A stretch of DNA of 42,096 bases from SFFI01 sp964398655 (GCA_964398655.1 CAYNNG010000014.1:1-42096); one strand, 5' to 3'. Shown: positions 31,938-41,031, counted from the first letter of the stretch. Notes: generated by a model not told the origin, from the letters alone. Program-made: numbers and translations.

Positions 31938-33686
31938 ATGAAAAAGCTGCTAGTGACAAATCTCAAATTAGGCCTTGGCCACAGCCGAGCAGACCTGGAC
32001 CAAGCCCTGCGAAAAAAACTCCAACTTGACCCTCAGACTTGGCCGGTATTGGATTATGAAATCGAGGGCCAGTCTTTAGATGCAAGAAAAGCCCCTTTCA
32101 AGTATAACTACCGCCTGGCCCTGGGACCTGATTTAAGTAATTTTGTGTCTCGTCTGAAGCTGCGGCTCAAGGATACGACTTGGCAAGATTTGCCTGGTCT
32201 GGCTGATTGGGAAGCAAGTCTTCTTCTGGCCGCAGCGGGGCTTAAGCACAGCAATTTGGACCGTCCGCTGGTCGTAGGCAGCGGGCCCGCAGGTCTCATG
32301 GCCGCCTATGGCTTGGCGCGGGCAGGCCTCAAACCCATCGTACTGGAGCAGGGCCAGCAGGTTGCAGACCGGACCAGCAGCGTTCAGCACTTTTGGCAGA
32401 CAGGCGAGTTAAACCTCACCTCCAATGTACAATTTGGGGAAGGCGGCGCCGGTACCTTCTCCGATGGCAAACTCACCTCACGGTCTAAGGACTCTCGCCA
32501 GCGGGCCTATTTAGAGCTTCTAGTCCAGCAGGGAGCACCCTTTGATATCCTCTACCGCCAGTATCCACATGTGGGAACCGACCTTATGCAGAGAATTGTC
32601 CCGCGCCTGCGCCGGACCATGGAGGCCTGGGGAGCGAGTTTCTACTTTAATACCCAGGTCACAGCCCTGGACTATAGCCAGGGCAAATTTTATGTCAACT
32701 GCCAAGATACCAGTCCACAAAGCCCTAAGTCCGAGGGGCCGCTCAAAGAAGCTTCCGCAAAAGGGCTCACTGAAGTTTTAACTTCAAATGTAGTTGTCCT
32801 CGCCCTAGGCCACTCCTCCCGTCCCCTCTTCCGGCAGCTCCAGCAAGCCGGCCTCGCTCTGACCGGTAAAGCCTTTGCCGTAGGCCTCCGCATTGAACAT
32901 CCTCAAAGCCTTATTAATCAGGGCCGCTACCACCAAGCCGCTCCGCTGGCTCTAGGCCACGCCCCCGCTTCTGAAGACTTATCGAGTCTGCCTCCCGCCA
33001 CTTATCAGCTAAAAACACGGTCCGCTTCCACCGGACGCGCAGTTTACACCTTCTGTATGTGTCCAGGTGGTTTAGTAGTCAACGCCTCTTCGGAGCCGGA
33101 CCGGCTTTGCGTTAATGGTATGTCCTACCATGCCAGAGACCTTGAATATGCCAACTCCGCCCTGCTCACTAGCGTGGGCCCAGAAGATTTTGGCACAGAA
33201 GCCCTGGCCGGCTTGGCTTTTCAGGAAGAATTGGAGGCTGCTGCCTACACCCTGGGGCAAAGTTTTAGCAAAAATCAAAAAGCCCAACTCCCCTTTACCG
33301 TTCCAGTAGAAAGTTGGGCTGACTTTAAGGAAAAATCCAGCTGTCCCCATCTGGGAGACTACCCCGGCAGCGCGGGGCCTCAAACTGTGGCCGCCCCTCT
33401 GCACGAAATCCTGCCCCAGAGCCTCTATCTCGCGCTCCAGGAAGGCCTGGAAAATCTCGGCCAGCAGCTGCCAGGCTTTGACCAGTACGCAGCCCTGCTC
33501 ACGGGGGTGGAAGCCAGGTCCTCCTCTCCCCTCCGCCTCCTCCGGGATAAGACCAGCCTTGAAGCCTTGGGGTTTCCTGGTCTTTATCCCGCGGGAGAAG
33601 GTGCCGGCTATGCCGGGGGCATTGTTTCTTCGGCAATCGACGGCATGAAGGTGGCGGAGGCTATCCTAAATAAATTTTTGTACTAG
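31938..33686 (+). CDS. FAD-dependent dehydrogenase (COG2509 type)
   Basis: This 582-residue protein has a non-Rossmann N-terminal domain (1-107), an FAD-binding motif VVGSGPAGLMAAYGLARAG (112-130), and the family segments FGEGGAGTFSDGKLTSR and LYPAGEGAGYAGGIVSSAID near the C-terminus. Proteins of this group are flavoproteins annotated as uncharacterised FAD-dependent dehydrogenases; the substrate is not known. It overlaps convergently with pepT by 21 bases. There is no ribosome site, and the promoter is close enough to give a leaderless mRNA. Confidence 0.88.
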   Translation: MKKLLVTNLKLGLGHSRADLDQALRKKLQLDPQTWPVLDYEIEGQSLDARKAPFKYNYRLALGPDLSNFVSRLKLRLKDTTWQDLPGLADWEASLLLAAAGLKHSNLDRPLVVGSGPAGLMAAYGLARAGLKPIVLEQGQQVADRTSSVQHFWQTGELNLTSNVQFGEGGAGTFSDGKLTSRSKDSRQRAYLELLVQQGAPFDILYRQYPHVGTDLMQRIVPRLRRTMEAWGASFYFNTQVTALDYSQGKFYVNCQDTSPQSPKSEGPLKEASAKGLTEVLTSNVVVLALGHSSRPLFRQLQQAGLALTGKAFAVGLRIEHPQSLINQGRYHQAAPLALGHAPASEDLSSLPPATYQLKTRSASTGRAVYTFCMCPGGLVVNASSEPDRLCVNGMSYHARDLEYANSALLTSVGPEDFGTEALAGLAFQEELEAAAYTLGQSFSKNQKAQLPFTVPVESWADFKEKSSCPHLGDYPGSAGPQTVAAPLHEILPQSLYLALQEGLENLGQQLPGFDQYAALLTGVEARSSSPLRLLRDKTSLEALGFPGLYPAGEGAGYAGGIVSSAIDGMKVAEAILNKFLY

Positions 33687-34940
33687 CTGAACCAGCATCT
33701 GGCAGGCCTTCTCCATAGTGGGAACTACCAGGTACTCATAACGGCCGTGGAAGTTATCTCCGCCCACAAAGAGGTTGGGGCAAGGCAGACCCTTATAGGA
33801 GAGCTGGGCTCCATCTGTGCCGCCTCTGATTGGTACTTCTAAAGCCTCAATCCCACTTTCCTCCATAGCTTCGCGGGCATAATCCAGCATGAAAGCAAAA
33901 GGCTCAATCTTTTCTTTCATGTTGTAGTAAGAATCTTTGACTTCTATGCTGAAGATCTTATCGCCTTTTTGCTTATTCAAGTTGTCTACCAAGTCCTGCA
34001 TATACTGCTTGCGGCGGGCAAAGTTATCCGCATCAAAGTCACGGATAATATAGTCCAGCTGGGCCCGCTCTACACTGCCCTGCACATCCGTCAAGTGGTA
34101 GAAGCCCTCGTAATGTTCGGTGTATTCTGGCTTTTCTTGCTCAGGCATAGCCAAAATAAATTCCGCAGCCAGGGTCAGGGCATTGCGCATCTGGTGCTTA
34201 GCCGAACCTGGGTGCACATTGCGGCCTTTCACCAGTATTCGCGCGGAGGCAGCGTTGAAGTTCTCACACTCCATCTCACCTAGCTTGGCCCCGTCAATAG
34301 TAAAGGCCAGGTCCGCACCAAAGCCCTTCACGTCAAAGAGGTCAGCTCCCCGGCCGATTTCTTCGTCCGGAGTAAAGGCTACTTGGATATCCCCATGAGG
34401 AATTTCTGGATGTTTAACCAGATATTTAACCAGCGCCATAATCTCGGAAATCCCAGCCTTGTCATCTGCACCTAGGAGGCTATGTCCATCTGTCACGACT
34501 AAGTCCTGGCCACGCAAATCTGCTAAAGCGGGGAAAGTCGCTTCGTCCAAAACGATCGCTTCTTCTTTGCCGGCCTTATAGTCTGCATGATCCGCATTTA
34601 AAACCACTGGGGCTCCTGTGTAGTTGAGGCGGCGGGCTTGAATATCTGCTCCGCTCATGTCAGGCGAAGTATCCATATGGGAAATCAGGCCCAAACTATA
34701 GCGCGCCTGGGTATTACCAGGCAGAGTAGCGTAAACATAAGCGTGATCATCTACGCGTGCTTTGAGGCCCAGCTCTTCCAAGTCGGCGACGATTTTACGT
34801 GCCAGTTCGAAAATTCTGGGATTGGAGGGGCAGTCGGGATTATGAGGGTCTGAAGTGGTGTCGTAGGAAATGTAATCCGCAAAATAGTCCAAGGCATATT
34901 GGAGGATTTCGCTGTCGTGGTCACGTTTGAGTGTAGTCAT
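33666..34940 (-). CDS. pepT: Peptidase T (tripeptide aminopeptidase)
   Basis: This 424-residue M20 metallopeptidase removes N-terminal residues from tripeptides in the cytoplasm. Zinc-binding segments are SHMDTSPD, DGHSLLGADDKAG, TPDEEIGRGAD, FTIDGAKLGE and the final FHGRYEYL; the dimer domain lies between about 215 and 330. The length is normal. It fits the peptide-using lifestyle suggested by the opp operon. The ribosome site is AAGTAAGG. The 3' end overlaps the convergent FAD dehydrogenase. Confidence 0.95.
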   Translation of the reverse strand: MTTLKRDHDSEILQYALDYFADYISYDTTSDPHNPDCPSNPRIFELARKIVADLEELGLKARVDDHAYVYATLPGNTQARYSLGLISHMDTSPDMSGADIQARRLNYTGAPVVLNADHADYKAGKEEAIVLDEATFPALADLRGQDLVVTDGHSLLGADDKAGISEIMALVKYLVKHPEIPHGDIQVAFTPDEEIGRGADLFDVKGFGADLAFTIDGAKLGEMECENFNAASARILVKGRNVHPGSAKHQMRNALTLAAEFILAMPEQEKPEYTEHYEGFYHLTDVQGSVERAQLDYIIRDFDADNFARRKQYMQDLVDNLNKQKGDKIFSIEVKDSYYNMKEKIEPFAFMLDYAREAMEESGIEALEVPIRGGTDGAQLSYKGLPCPNLFVGGDNFHGRYEYLVVPTMEKACQMLVQLVQKFI

Positions 34941-35094
34941 AAAAATACCTTACTTTCTATTTATTTCTGAGACCAGGAGCAGACCTCTGGGCTGCCTCCA
35001 CCTGGCCATAAATCCTGAAATCAGCATAGCACATAATGTTAGGAACTAGACAAAAGTACGCATTCTGGTTATGTTGGAAGTAAGGAGAGAATAT

Positions 35095-35691
35095 ATGCGC
35101 GAATTTTACCACCACCGCAACTATCAAGTACAAAAATATACACCCCAGGACTTCCCTCAAGTCTGGCAGCTGCTCACCTCTTCTTTCCCGGAGGAAGAGC
35201 TCTTTGCCAAAGAAGTCATGGCCGATCGACTCAAGGCTGATCGCACCGAAACCTGGCTACTCAAATATGGACAGAACAAACTAGCTCTGGTTCTGATAAC
35301 CCATAAAATGCGTGGATTTTACTTTCTTGAATATCTGGCCGTCTCACCCTCGTTAAGGGGTCAGGGTTTAGGCGGCGCTTTCATGCGCCATTTCCGCAAG
35401 GTCCTTAACAAACCCATCCTCTTTGAATCAGAGCTCCCCCACACGGAAATTGCTAAAAAGCGGCTTAAGTTCCATCAAAGCTGCGGCTTTAAAATTATTG
35501 ATATACCATACGCTATGCCAGCAGTCAGGCCCGACACTGACCCCATCCCCATGCATGTCTTGGCCAGCGCTCCCAAGAAAATCTCCGAAGCAGCCATCCA
35601 GGAAGCACTGGAGGATGTTTACACGGAAGTTTATGCGGAAGTCATCGACCTTCCTCAGAATCAGGACCTCTTAGCAGTCCTGGGCAATTAA
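35095..35691 (+). CDS. GNAT family N-acetyltransferase
   Basis: This 198-residue protein has the acetyl-CoA loop LAVSPSLRGQGLGGAF and a following KFHQSCGFKII segment, the usual GNAT order. A C-terminal extension of about 45 residues follows (KKISEAAIQEALEDVYTEV). The start at 35095 follows AAGGAGAG; an in-frame ATG eight codons upstream lacks a site. The substrate is unknown. Confidence 0.87.
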   Translation: MREFYHHRNYQVQKYTPQDFPQVWQLLTSSFPEEELFAKEVMADRLKADRTETWLLKYGQNKLALVLITHKMRGFYFLEYLAVSPSLRGQGLGGAFMRHFRKVLNKPILFESELPHTEIAKKRLKFHQSCGFKIIDIPYAMPAVRPDTDPIPMHVLASAPKKISEAAIQEALEDVYTEVYAEVIDLPQNQDLLAVLGN

Positions 35692-35744
35692 CAGCCTCTG
35701 CGCTGCCGGCAGGATTCCCCTAATAGCACAAAAGTTACATAAAA

Positions 35745-35764
35745 GCCTCAAAATCGCTTGAGGC
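35745..35764 (+). other. Hairpin behind the GNAT gene
   Basis: GCCTCAA-AATCGC-TTGAGGC has a 7-bp stem but no T-run, so termination would be weak. Confidence 0.35.
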
Positions 35765-35786
35765 CGCCTTCGTCCTGACTATATTC

Positions 35787-35820
35787 TTGGCAAATGCTAG
35801 AATCCAAGTATCAAACTTGG
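35787..35820 (+). promoter_or_regulatory. Candidate promoter with inverted repeat ahead of the CoA-disulfide reductase gene
   Basis: TTGGCA (35787-35792), a 16-base spacer and TATCAA (35809-35814). An inverted repeat CCAAG/CTTGG (35804-35808 with 35816-35820) brackets the -10 box and could be an operator. Confidence 0.4.
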
Positions 35821-35934
35821 GGTTATTTTAGCGATCTTTGTCGAAGTCAAGTTTGTTTGTGAAAAGAAGATTAGCAGAAAGCAAGCACAAGCTTGGGACA
35901 AACGAGCGTCCCCAACGCGAAGGAGGTTTTTCCT

Positions 35935-38466
35935 ATGCAAACTTATGTAATTGTGGGTGGCGTAGCCGCTGGGGCTACAGCGGCAGCCCGTTTGCGCCGC
36001 CTGGACGAGCAGGCCAGGATTATTTTGCTGGAACGGGGGCCTTATGTTTCTTACGCCAACTGCGGCCTACCCTACTATATTGGGGGCGAGATCAACAATC
36101 GTGATGCCCTTTTTGTGTCCAGCAAGGAGGCTATCGAATCCCGCTATAAGATTGAGGTGTGGGACCAGACCAATGTCACCGGCCTAGACGCCCAGGCTCA
36201 CACCCTTACGCTTGAGAAAAAGGGCCATGCTACTGAGACTCTTACCTACGACAAGCTCCTCCTGGCCACCGGGTCCTACCCCCTGATCCCCCCCTTCCCT
36301 GGGGTAGATTCCAGCCGAGTTTTCTCCCTTTGGACTGTCCCCGATGCCGATCAGATCAAGGCTTTTATTGCTAAAGAAAAACCCCAGAGAGCGGTGGTGG
36401 TAGGCGGTGGCTTTATCGGGCTGGAAATGCTAGAAAACCTGGTTCGGCAAGGCATCACGGTAGACCTGGTGGAGATGATGCCCCAAGTTATGGCCCCCTT
36501 TGATCCTGATATGGCCAAGCTAATTGAGAACGAACTTCTCTGCCAGGGTGTCAGGCTCCACTTAGGCCAAGGCCTTGTCTCCATCGAGGAAGATGGCCGT
36601 GAAGTGCTGCTGAATGACGACACCCGCCTAAAAACTGACATGGTAGTCCTCTCCATTGGAGTAAGGCCCAACAAGACTCTGGCCGAGCAAGCCGGGATCA
36701 AGCTGAACGAACGCGGCTATGTGATTACCGACTCCTATATGCGGACCAGCGATCCAGATATATACGCAGCTGGGGATATGATTGAAGTTTCTGATCCGCT
36801 CATCGGAGACCGGAAGGCAGTAGCCCTGGCGGGACCAGCCAATAAGCAGGGCCGCATCGTAGCTGATACCATGGTCGCAGACAGCAAGGCAAATGGCAAG
36901 GCTCCGGACAGACCAGAAATTGCCTATCCAGGCTCCCTCGGGACAAGCATCGCCCGCATCTTCGACCTGACTTGCGCGTCCACGGGCCTTAATGAAAAAA
37001 ACCTGCAAAAGCAAGGTCAGGTTTGGGGTAAGGACTACGCCTATTCCCTCATCCACCCCAAGAGCCACGCCGGCTACTTCCCCGGTGCCCTGCCAATGAC
37101 TTTGAAACTCCTTTTCTCCCTCAAGGACGGTAGGGTGCTTGGTGCGCAAATTATCGGTTACGACGGGGTAGACAAGCGTATAGACGTAATCGCAACCGCC
37201 CTGCACTTTAAGGCCAACGTCTATGACTTAGCCCAGTTAGAGCTGGCCTACGCCCCGCCCTTTGGTTCCGCCAAGGATCCGGTAAATTTCGCCGGATATA
37301 CCGCCTGCAATATTTTGGAAGGGCTCAGCGCCCCCCTGCCCTGGAATAAAGCCCTGGCCGAGGCCAAAGCGGGACAAGCCTTGCTGCTGGACGTCAGAGA
37401 AGAAGTTGAATATGCCCTCAACAAGGTTGAAGGGGCCCAGAATATCCCTCTGTCGCAACTGCGTAACCGTCTGACTGAGCTGGATAAAAATAAAAAATAT
37501 AGTGTTTACTGCGCCGTGGGCTTACGCGGCTATATCGCCGAGCGCATCCTGCGCAATGAGGGCTTCGATGCCCATAACGTTCTGGGCGGCATAACCAGCT
37601 GGGAAGCCTTGCGGCCTCAAGATACTCAAGACCCAGGAGCGAGGCCTGCCTGCAGGCCCCGAGAGACAGTCGACGGGGGAATAGAAGTCACTAATTCGGC
37701 TCCCTCGGAGCCTGAGCCAGTCAACCTGGTCCACCTAGATGCCTGCGGACTCTCCTGCCCTGGCCCCATTGTCGAAGTTTCCAAGGCTATGGCCAAACTA
37801 CCAGAAGGCAGCCGCCTGCGGGTAACCGCCACGGACCCTGGATTTATGCGAGACATAGATGCCTGGGTAGAAAACACGGGCAATGTCCTGGTCGCCAAGG
37901 GTAAAGAGGAACAGGCCTGGTACGCGGAGCTGGAAAAAAGTCCGGCCAGTGACCCTAACCTAGAAGGCGCTGCCTGCTGCCCCGCTAAACCCCTCAGCAA
38001 GGAAAAAACTATGATCGTCTTTTCCGGAGACCTCGATAAGGCCATAGCCTCGTTTATCATCGCCAACGGGGCAGCCGCTATGGGCAATAAGGTCAACATG
38101 TTTTTCACCTTCTGGGGTCTTAACATCCTGCGGCGGCCGGAAAAAGTCCCCGTAAAGAAAACGTTTATTGGTAAGATGTTCTCCTCTATGATGCCACGCG
38201 GCTCAGCAAAGCTGGGCCTCTCCCGCATGAACTTTGGCGGGGCCGGAGCTAAGATGATCCGGTCAGTCATGAAAAATAATAATGTCTCTTCACTGGAAGA
38301 CCTGATTACCCAGGCCAGAGAAGCAGGAGTAAAATTCACCGCCTGCCAGATGTCTATGGAGCTCATGGGCATTAGCCAAGATGAACTCATTGACGGAGTG
38401 GAAGTAGGCGGCGTAGCCTCCATGCTAAACGACAACGACCGCTCCAATATGAACCTCTTCATTTAG
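35935..38466 (+). CDS. CoA-disulfide reductase-like flavoprotein fused to rhodanese, TusA and DsrE domains
   Basis: This 843-residue protein has four parts. Residues 1-450 form a pyridine nucleotide-disulfide oxidoreductase of the CoA-disulfide reductase/NADH oxidase group, with FAD motif VGGVAAGATAA (7-17), single redox Cys43 in SYANCGLPYY, NADH motif VVGGGFIGLEM and IYAAGD. About 470-560 is a rhodanese with active Cys in YCAVGLRG. About 600-675 is TusA-like, with CGLSCPGPIVE. About 690-843 is DsrE-like, with Cys in FTACQMSMELMG. All four handle CoA-persulfide or protein persulfides, so the protein probably relays sulfane sulfur internally. The start at 35935 follows GAAGGAGG; an in-frame upstream ATG has no site. 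Confidence 0.92.
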   Translation: MQTYVIVGGVAAGATAAARLRRLDEQARIILLERGPYVSYANCGLPYYIGGEINNRDALFVSSKEAIESRYKIEVWDQTNVTGLDAQAHTLTLEKKGHATETLTYDKLLLATGSYPLIPPFPGVDSSRVFSLWTVPDADQIKAFIAKEKPQRAVVVGGGFIGLEMLENLVRQGITVDLVEMMPQVMAPFDPDMAKLIENELLCQGVRLHLGQGLVSIEEDGREVLLNDDTRLKTDMVVLSIGVRPNKTLAEQAGIKLNERGYVITDSYMRTSDPDIYAAGDMIEVSDPLIGDRKAVALAGPANKQGRIVADTMVADSKANGKAPDRPEIAYPGSLGTSIARIFDLTCASTGLNEKNLQKQGQVWGKDYAYSLIHPKSHAGYFPGALPMTLKLLFSLKDGRVLGAQIIGYDGVDKRIDVIATALHFKANVYDLAQLELAYAPPFGSAKDPVNFAGYTACNILEGLSAPLPWNKALAEAKAGQALLLDVREEVEYALNKVEGAQNIPLSQLRNRLTELDKNKKYSVYCAVGLRGYIAERILRNEGFDAHNVLGGITSWEALRPQDTQDPGARPACRPRETVDGGIEVTNSAPSEPEPVNLVHLDACGLSCPGPIVEVSKAMAKLPEGSRLRVTATDPGFMRDIDAWVENTGNVLVAKGKEEQAWYAELEKSPASDPNLEGAACCPAKPLSKEKTMIVFSGDLDKAIASFIIANGAAAMGNKVNMFFTFWGLNILRRPEKVPVKKTFIGKMFSSMMPRGSAKLGLSRMNFGGAGAKMIRSVMKNNNVSSLEDLITQAREAGVKFTACQMSMELMGISQDELIDGVEVGGVASMLNDNDRSNMNLFI

Positions 38467-38507
38467 CAAACCTACCCTAAGCGCAGATACTCCGCGCTAT
38501 CCAAGCA

Positions 38508-38540
38508 AAAAGCCCGGCAGATTTGGTCTGTCGGGCTTTT
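38508..38540. terminator. Bidirectional terminator between the sulfur enzyme and hbd
   Basis: A 14-bp stem (38508-38521 with 38527-38540, one G-U) begins with AAAA and ends with TTTT, so it works in both directions for the two convergent genes. Confidence 0.9.
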
Positions 38541-38574
38541 AAGTTTAAAGCAATACAGCTAGAGGCTGGATAAT

Positions 38575-39540
38575 TTATTTCTTGTAGTCGTAGAAGCCCT
38601 TACCAGAGTTAATCCCAGTCTCGCCCTTGTCGATTTTTTCTTTGATCATACCGGCAAGCTTGTGGTTCAGAGATTCAGGATCTTTGGTGTCAGGTTTCAT
38701 CATAAGGATATTGTAGACAGTCTCCAGACCTACCACGTCCATAATTTGGAAAGGGCCAGCAGGAGCGCCGGTACCCAGGCGCCAAGTCAGGTCAATGGTT
38801 TCAGGATCAGCTACCCCCTTGCCCCACAGCTGCTGGGCAGCGTCTAGGAAGGGAACCAAGAGAGTGTTAAGAACATAAGCCGGCTGCTCCTTGTAGAGCT
38901 TGATTGGCACCATGTTGATCTCTTCAGCGAATCTCACGACTGCATCATAAACTGCAGGGTCAGTGCCTGCATGTCCCATGCATTCAGCAGTGTTGTGCTT
39001 CCAGATTTCGTTAGCAAAGTGCAGAGCCATGTATTTGGCTGGACGGCCAGTGTGCTCAGCAAAGGTAGAAGGCAGTAAGGTGGAGGAGTTAGTGCAGAGG
39101 ATGGTCTTCTCGTCCATCACATCTCTCATCTTCTCATACAGATCAATTTTGGCCTGGGGATCTTCGGACATACTTTCAATAATGATATCAGCGTCAGCTA
39201 AAGCTTTCGCCATATCCAGCTCTAAATGCAGGTTATTTTCGGTTGTGTCTTTGACCTGGGCAATCAGTTCTTTGATTTTTTCGTCGGTCATAGCGGCCCA
39301 ATCAGTAATGAGTCCCTTGGGATAAACGAAGGCACCCATAGGATTGCCTAACATCTTGCGGGCTTGCTCCAGAGATTGGATCATCATAGCGCTATAATGG
39401 GCCAGTTTGGGCTTGGTTCGTTCAATAGAACCCTCGCTGCGCATCCAAATAGTCGTGTCATGTCCTGTGTAGGCGCTCATCAAGGCAATTTGTGAACCTA
39501 ATACGCCGCCGCCCATTACTACAACTTTATTAAACTCCAT
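38575..39540 (-). CDS. hbd: 3-hydroxybutyryl-CoA dehydrogenase family protein
   Basis: This 321-residue protein has an NAD-binding motif VVMGGGVLGSQ (7-17), the catalytic His in MALHFANEIW with the downstream Glu, and a C-terminal helical domain with LGTGAPAGPFQIMDVVGLETV. It oxidises or reduces the 3-hydroxyacyl-CoA/3-oxoacyl-CoA pair, as in butyrate formation. It is longer than the typical 280 residues. No other butyrate genes adjoin it, so the pathway is not proven; a related 3-hydroxyacyl-CoA dehydrogenase role is possible. The ribosome site is AAAGGAG. The 211-base upstream region is AT-rich; I could not pick a convincing promoter. Confidence 0.88.
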   Translation of the reverse strand: MEFNKVVVMGGGVLGSQIALMSAYTGHDTTIWMRSEGSIERTKPKLAHYSAMMIQSLEQARKMLGNPMGAFVYPKGLITDWAAMTDEKIKELIAQVKDTTENNLHLELDMAKALADADIIIESMSEDPQAKIDLYEKMRDVMDEKTILCTNSSTLLPSTFAEHTGRPAKYMALHFANEIWKHNTAECMGHAGTDPAVYDAVVRFAEEINMVPIKLYKEQPAYVLNTLLVPFLDAAQQLWGKGVADPETIDLTWRLGTGAPAGPFQIMDVVGLETVYNILMMKPDTKDPESLNHKLAGMIKEKIDKGETGINSGKGFYDYKK

Positions 39541-39714
39541 GCTCCATCACTCCTTTTCTGTTGGATCGTTTATATGTTAAATCTCAACTATGTAATGATA
39601 ACATTTATTGCAGGTAATTAACTACCAAAAAAAACGATTCACCTGCCCTGTTGATCTGATCGTTGTGCTTCAAACATACGTAGCATAGAAGCTAACCATA
39701 AATATAAGTGGGAA

Positions 39715-39745
39715 TAAAATAAAAAAAGGCCGCTGCAAAAGCGGC
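39715..39745 (-). terminator. tRNA-Gly(CCC) terminator
   Basis: A 7-bp GC stem GGCCGCT/AGCGGCC (39727-39733 with 39739-39745) is followed on the minus strand by TTTTTTT. Confidence 0.9.
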
Positions 39746-39751
39746 CACAAC

Positions 39752-39827
39752 ATGGAGCGGGATACGAGGCTCGAACTCGCGACTTTCACCTTGGGAAGGT
39801 GACACTCTACCAACTGAGTTAATCCCG
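39752..39827 (-). tRNA. tRNA-Gly (CCC anticodon)
   Basis: A 76-base cloverleaf with acceptor GCGGGAT/ATCCCGC, anticodon stem TCACC/GGTGA, loop TTCCCAA giving anticodon CCC (codon GGG), T-arm GTTCGAG and encoded CCA. It is nearly identical to the tRNA-Gly at 41860 but in opposite orientation. Confidence 0.95.
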
Positions 39828-39874
39828 CAAAACCCAGAGCAGCTTCGTACGGAAGCTCTCTTCTGAACTTAAAT

Positions 39875-39903
39875 ATCTTAACAAATTGCCCGACTGCCTG
39901 CAA
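39875..39903 (-). promoter_or_regulatory. Candidate tRNA-Gly(CCC) promoter
   Basis: TTGCAG (39898-39903), a 17-base spacer and TAAGAT (39875-39880). The pre-tRNA leader has a hairpin AGCTTC/GAAGCT. Confidence 0.45.
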
Positions 39904-39930
39904 GAGATCTAGGCGGATCCTCCGGCTTTT

Positions 39931-39939
39931 TGCTATCAT
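39931..39939 (+). promoter_or_regulatory. Extended -10 box ahead of the cyclophilin gene
   Basis: TGC-TATCAT; the predicted transcript would begin shortly before the long hairpin at 39954-39990. No good -35 is seen. Confidence 0.4.
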
Positions 39940-39953
39940 GAGGGAACTCAATA

Positions 39954-39990
39954 AGTTCTTTAATCCTGCCCCTGGCAGGATTAAAGAACT
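39954..39990 (+). other. 17-bp perfect hairpin in the cyclophilin leader
   Basis: AGTTCTTTAATCCTGCC (39954-39970) and its exact reverse complement (39974-39990) are separated by only three bases. There is no T-run, so it is not a standard terminator. It would form a very stable 5' hairpin in the mRNA or a cruciform in DNA. Confidence 0.7.
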
Positions 39991-40054
39991 AGTAAATAGC
40001 TGTGCTAGTCCGTGCGGTTTAGGGCAGGCAAGCGCAGCATTGAGGAGTAAGGAT

Positions 40055-40897
40055 ATGAATAATTTAAATAAAACACCTAGAGCCAAGGCAGGCAAGCTGC
40101 AAATACTTAGAGGTATCGCCGTCTGCTGCCTGACTTTTCTCTTGAGCCTAAGTCTTGCAGCCTGCGCGCAACAAGTCACCATCCGGCCCTTGGCCACGAC
40201 CAACAGTCAGGCAGACCAGGCTGCAGGCGGCCAGGAAAGCCCTGCTGAAAACTCCGAAAATCCTGCAGAGGCAAGCGAGCAAAGCCCTGCTTCTGACCAG
40301 AATACAAAGCAAAGTGAGGACTCAAACATGACATCTGATCAAGTATCCCAAAACCCCGACCTGGGTGAAATTACGCCACCCGCTGGCTACCAGGCAGCAG
40401 ACACCGCCAGCGACCTCGTCTGCATCCATATGGACAGCGGCGCGGATATCGTGCTCAAGCTACGGCCCGATGCTGCTCCTCTGAGTGCGGCCAACTTCCA
40501 AAAGCTGGTGGGCCAAGGGTTTTACGACAACCTGATCTTCCACCGTGTGATTGATGGCTTCATGATTCAGGGTGGCGATCCCGAGGGCACTGGCCGCGGC
40601 GGCTCCAAAGAAACCATTAAAGGTGAATTTTCAGCCAATGGTGTGGACAACCACCTCTCCCACAAGAGAGGCGTACTCTCCATGGCCCGCGCCCAAAGCC
40701 CCAACTCCGCCAGTTCGCAGTTCTTTATCTGCAACGCAGACAGCACCTTCCTGGACGGAAACTATGCCGCTTTTGGCGAAGTGCTATCCGGCATGGAAGA
40801 AGTTGACCGCATCGCTAAGCTGGACAAGGATGGCAGCGACCGCCCCTTAGATCCTCCTCATATGCAGTGCGTCTATTTCCTCGTCGAAGCCAATTAA
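40055..40897 (+). CDS. Cyclophilin-type peptidyl-prolyl isomerase, lipoprotein
   Basis: This 280-residue protein has a lipoprotein signal peptide (residues 15-37) with lipobox LAAC, so it is anchored on the outer face of the membrane. A low-complexity linker rich in Ser, Gln, Glu and Asn follows (about 38-115). The cyclophilin domain (about 120-280) has FHRVIDGFMIQGGDP, the SASSQFFIC segment and FGEVLSGMEEVDRI. It should assist folding of exported proteins. The start follows GGAGTAAGGAT; a longer frame upstream crosses the hairpin and lacks a site. Confidence 0.93.
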   Translation: MNNLNKTPRAKAGKLQILRGIAVCCLTFLLSLSLAACAQQVTIRPLATTNSQADQAAGGQESPAENSENPAEASEQSPASDQNTKQSEDSNMTSDQVSQNPDLGEITPPAGYQAADTASDLVCIHMDSGADIVLKLRPDAAPLSAANFQKLVGQGFYDNLIFHRVIDGFMIQGGDPEGTGRGGSKETIKGEFSANGVDNHLSHKRGVLSMARAQSPNSASSQFFICNADSTFLDGNYAAFGEVLSGMEEVDRIAKLDKDGSDRPLDPPHMQCVYFLVEAN

Positions 40898-41031
40898 GCT
40901 AAGCTGTCCTGCTTCTTGCTGTAGCAGACTCCCATCAGGGCCACAGCAGGCAGATGGGGTATAGATAGCCGCTGACTGCTTCATAAAGTCCACCTTGGAT
41001 GAACCCTTGCCCACTCCCGCTCCTCGTAATA

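Noticed and set aside
39541..39714. Hidden gene or RNA in the AT-rich region upstream of hbd
   Set aside because: No ORF with a ribosome site or stable structured RNA was seen; it is probably the hbd promoter region, though I could not choose a promoter.
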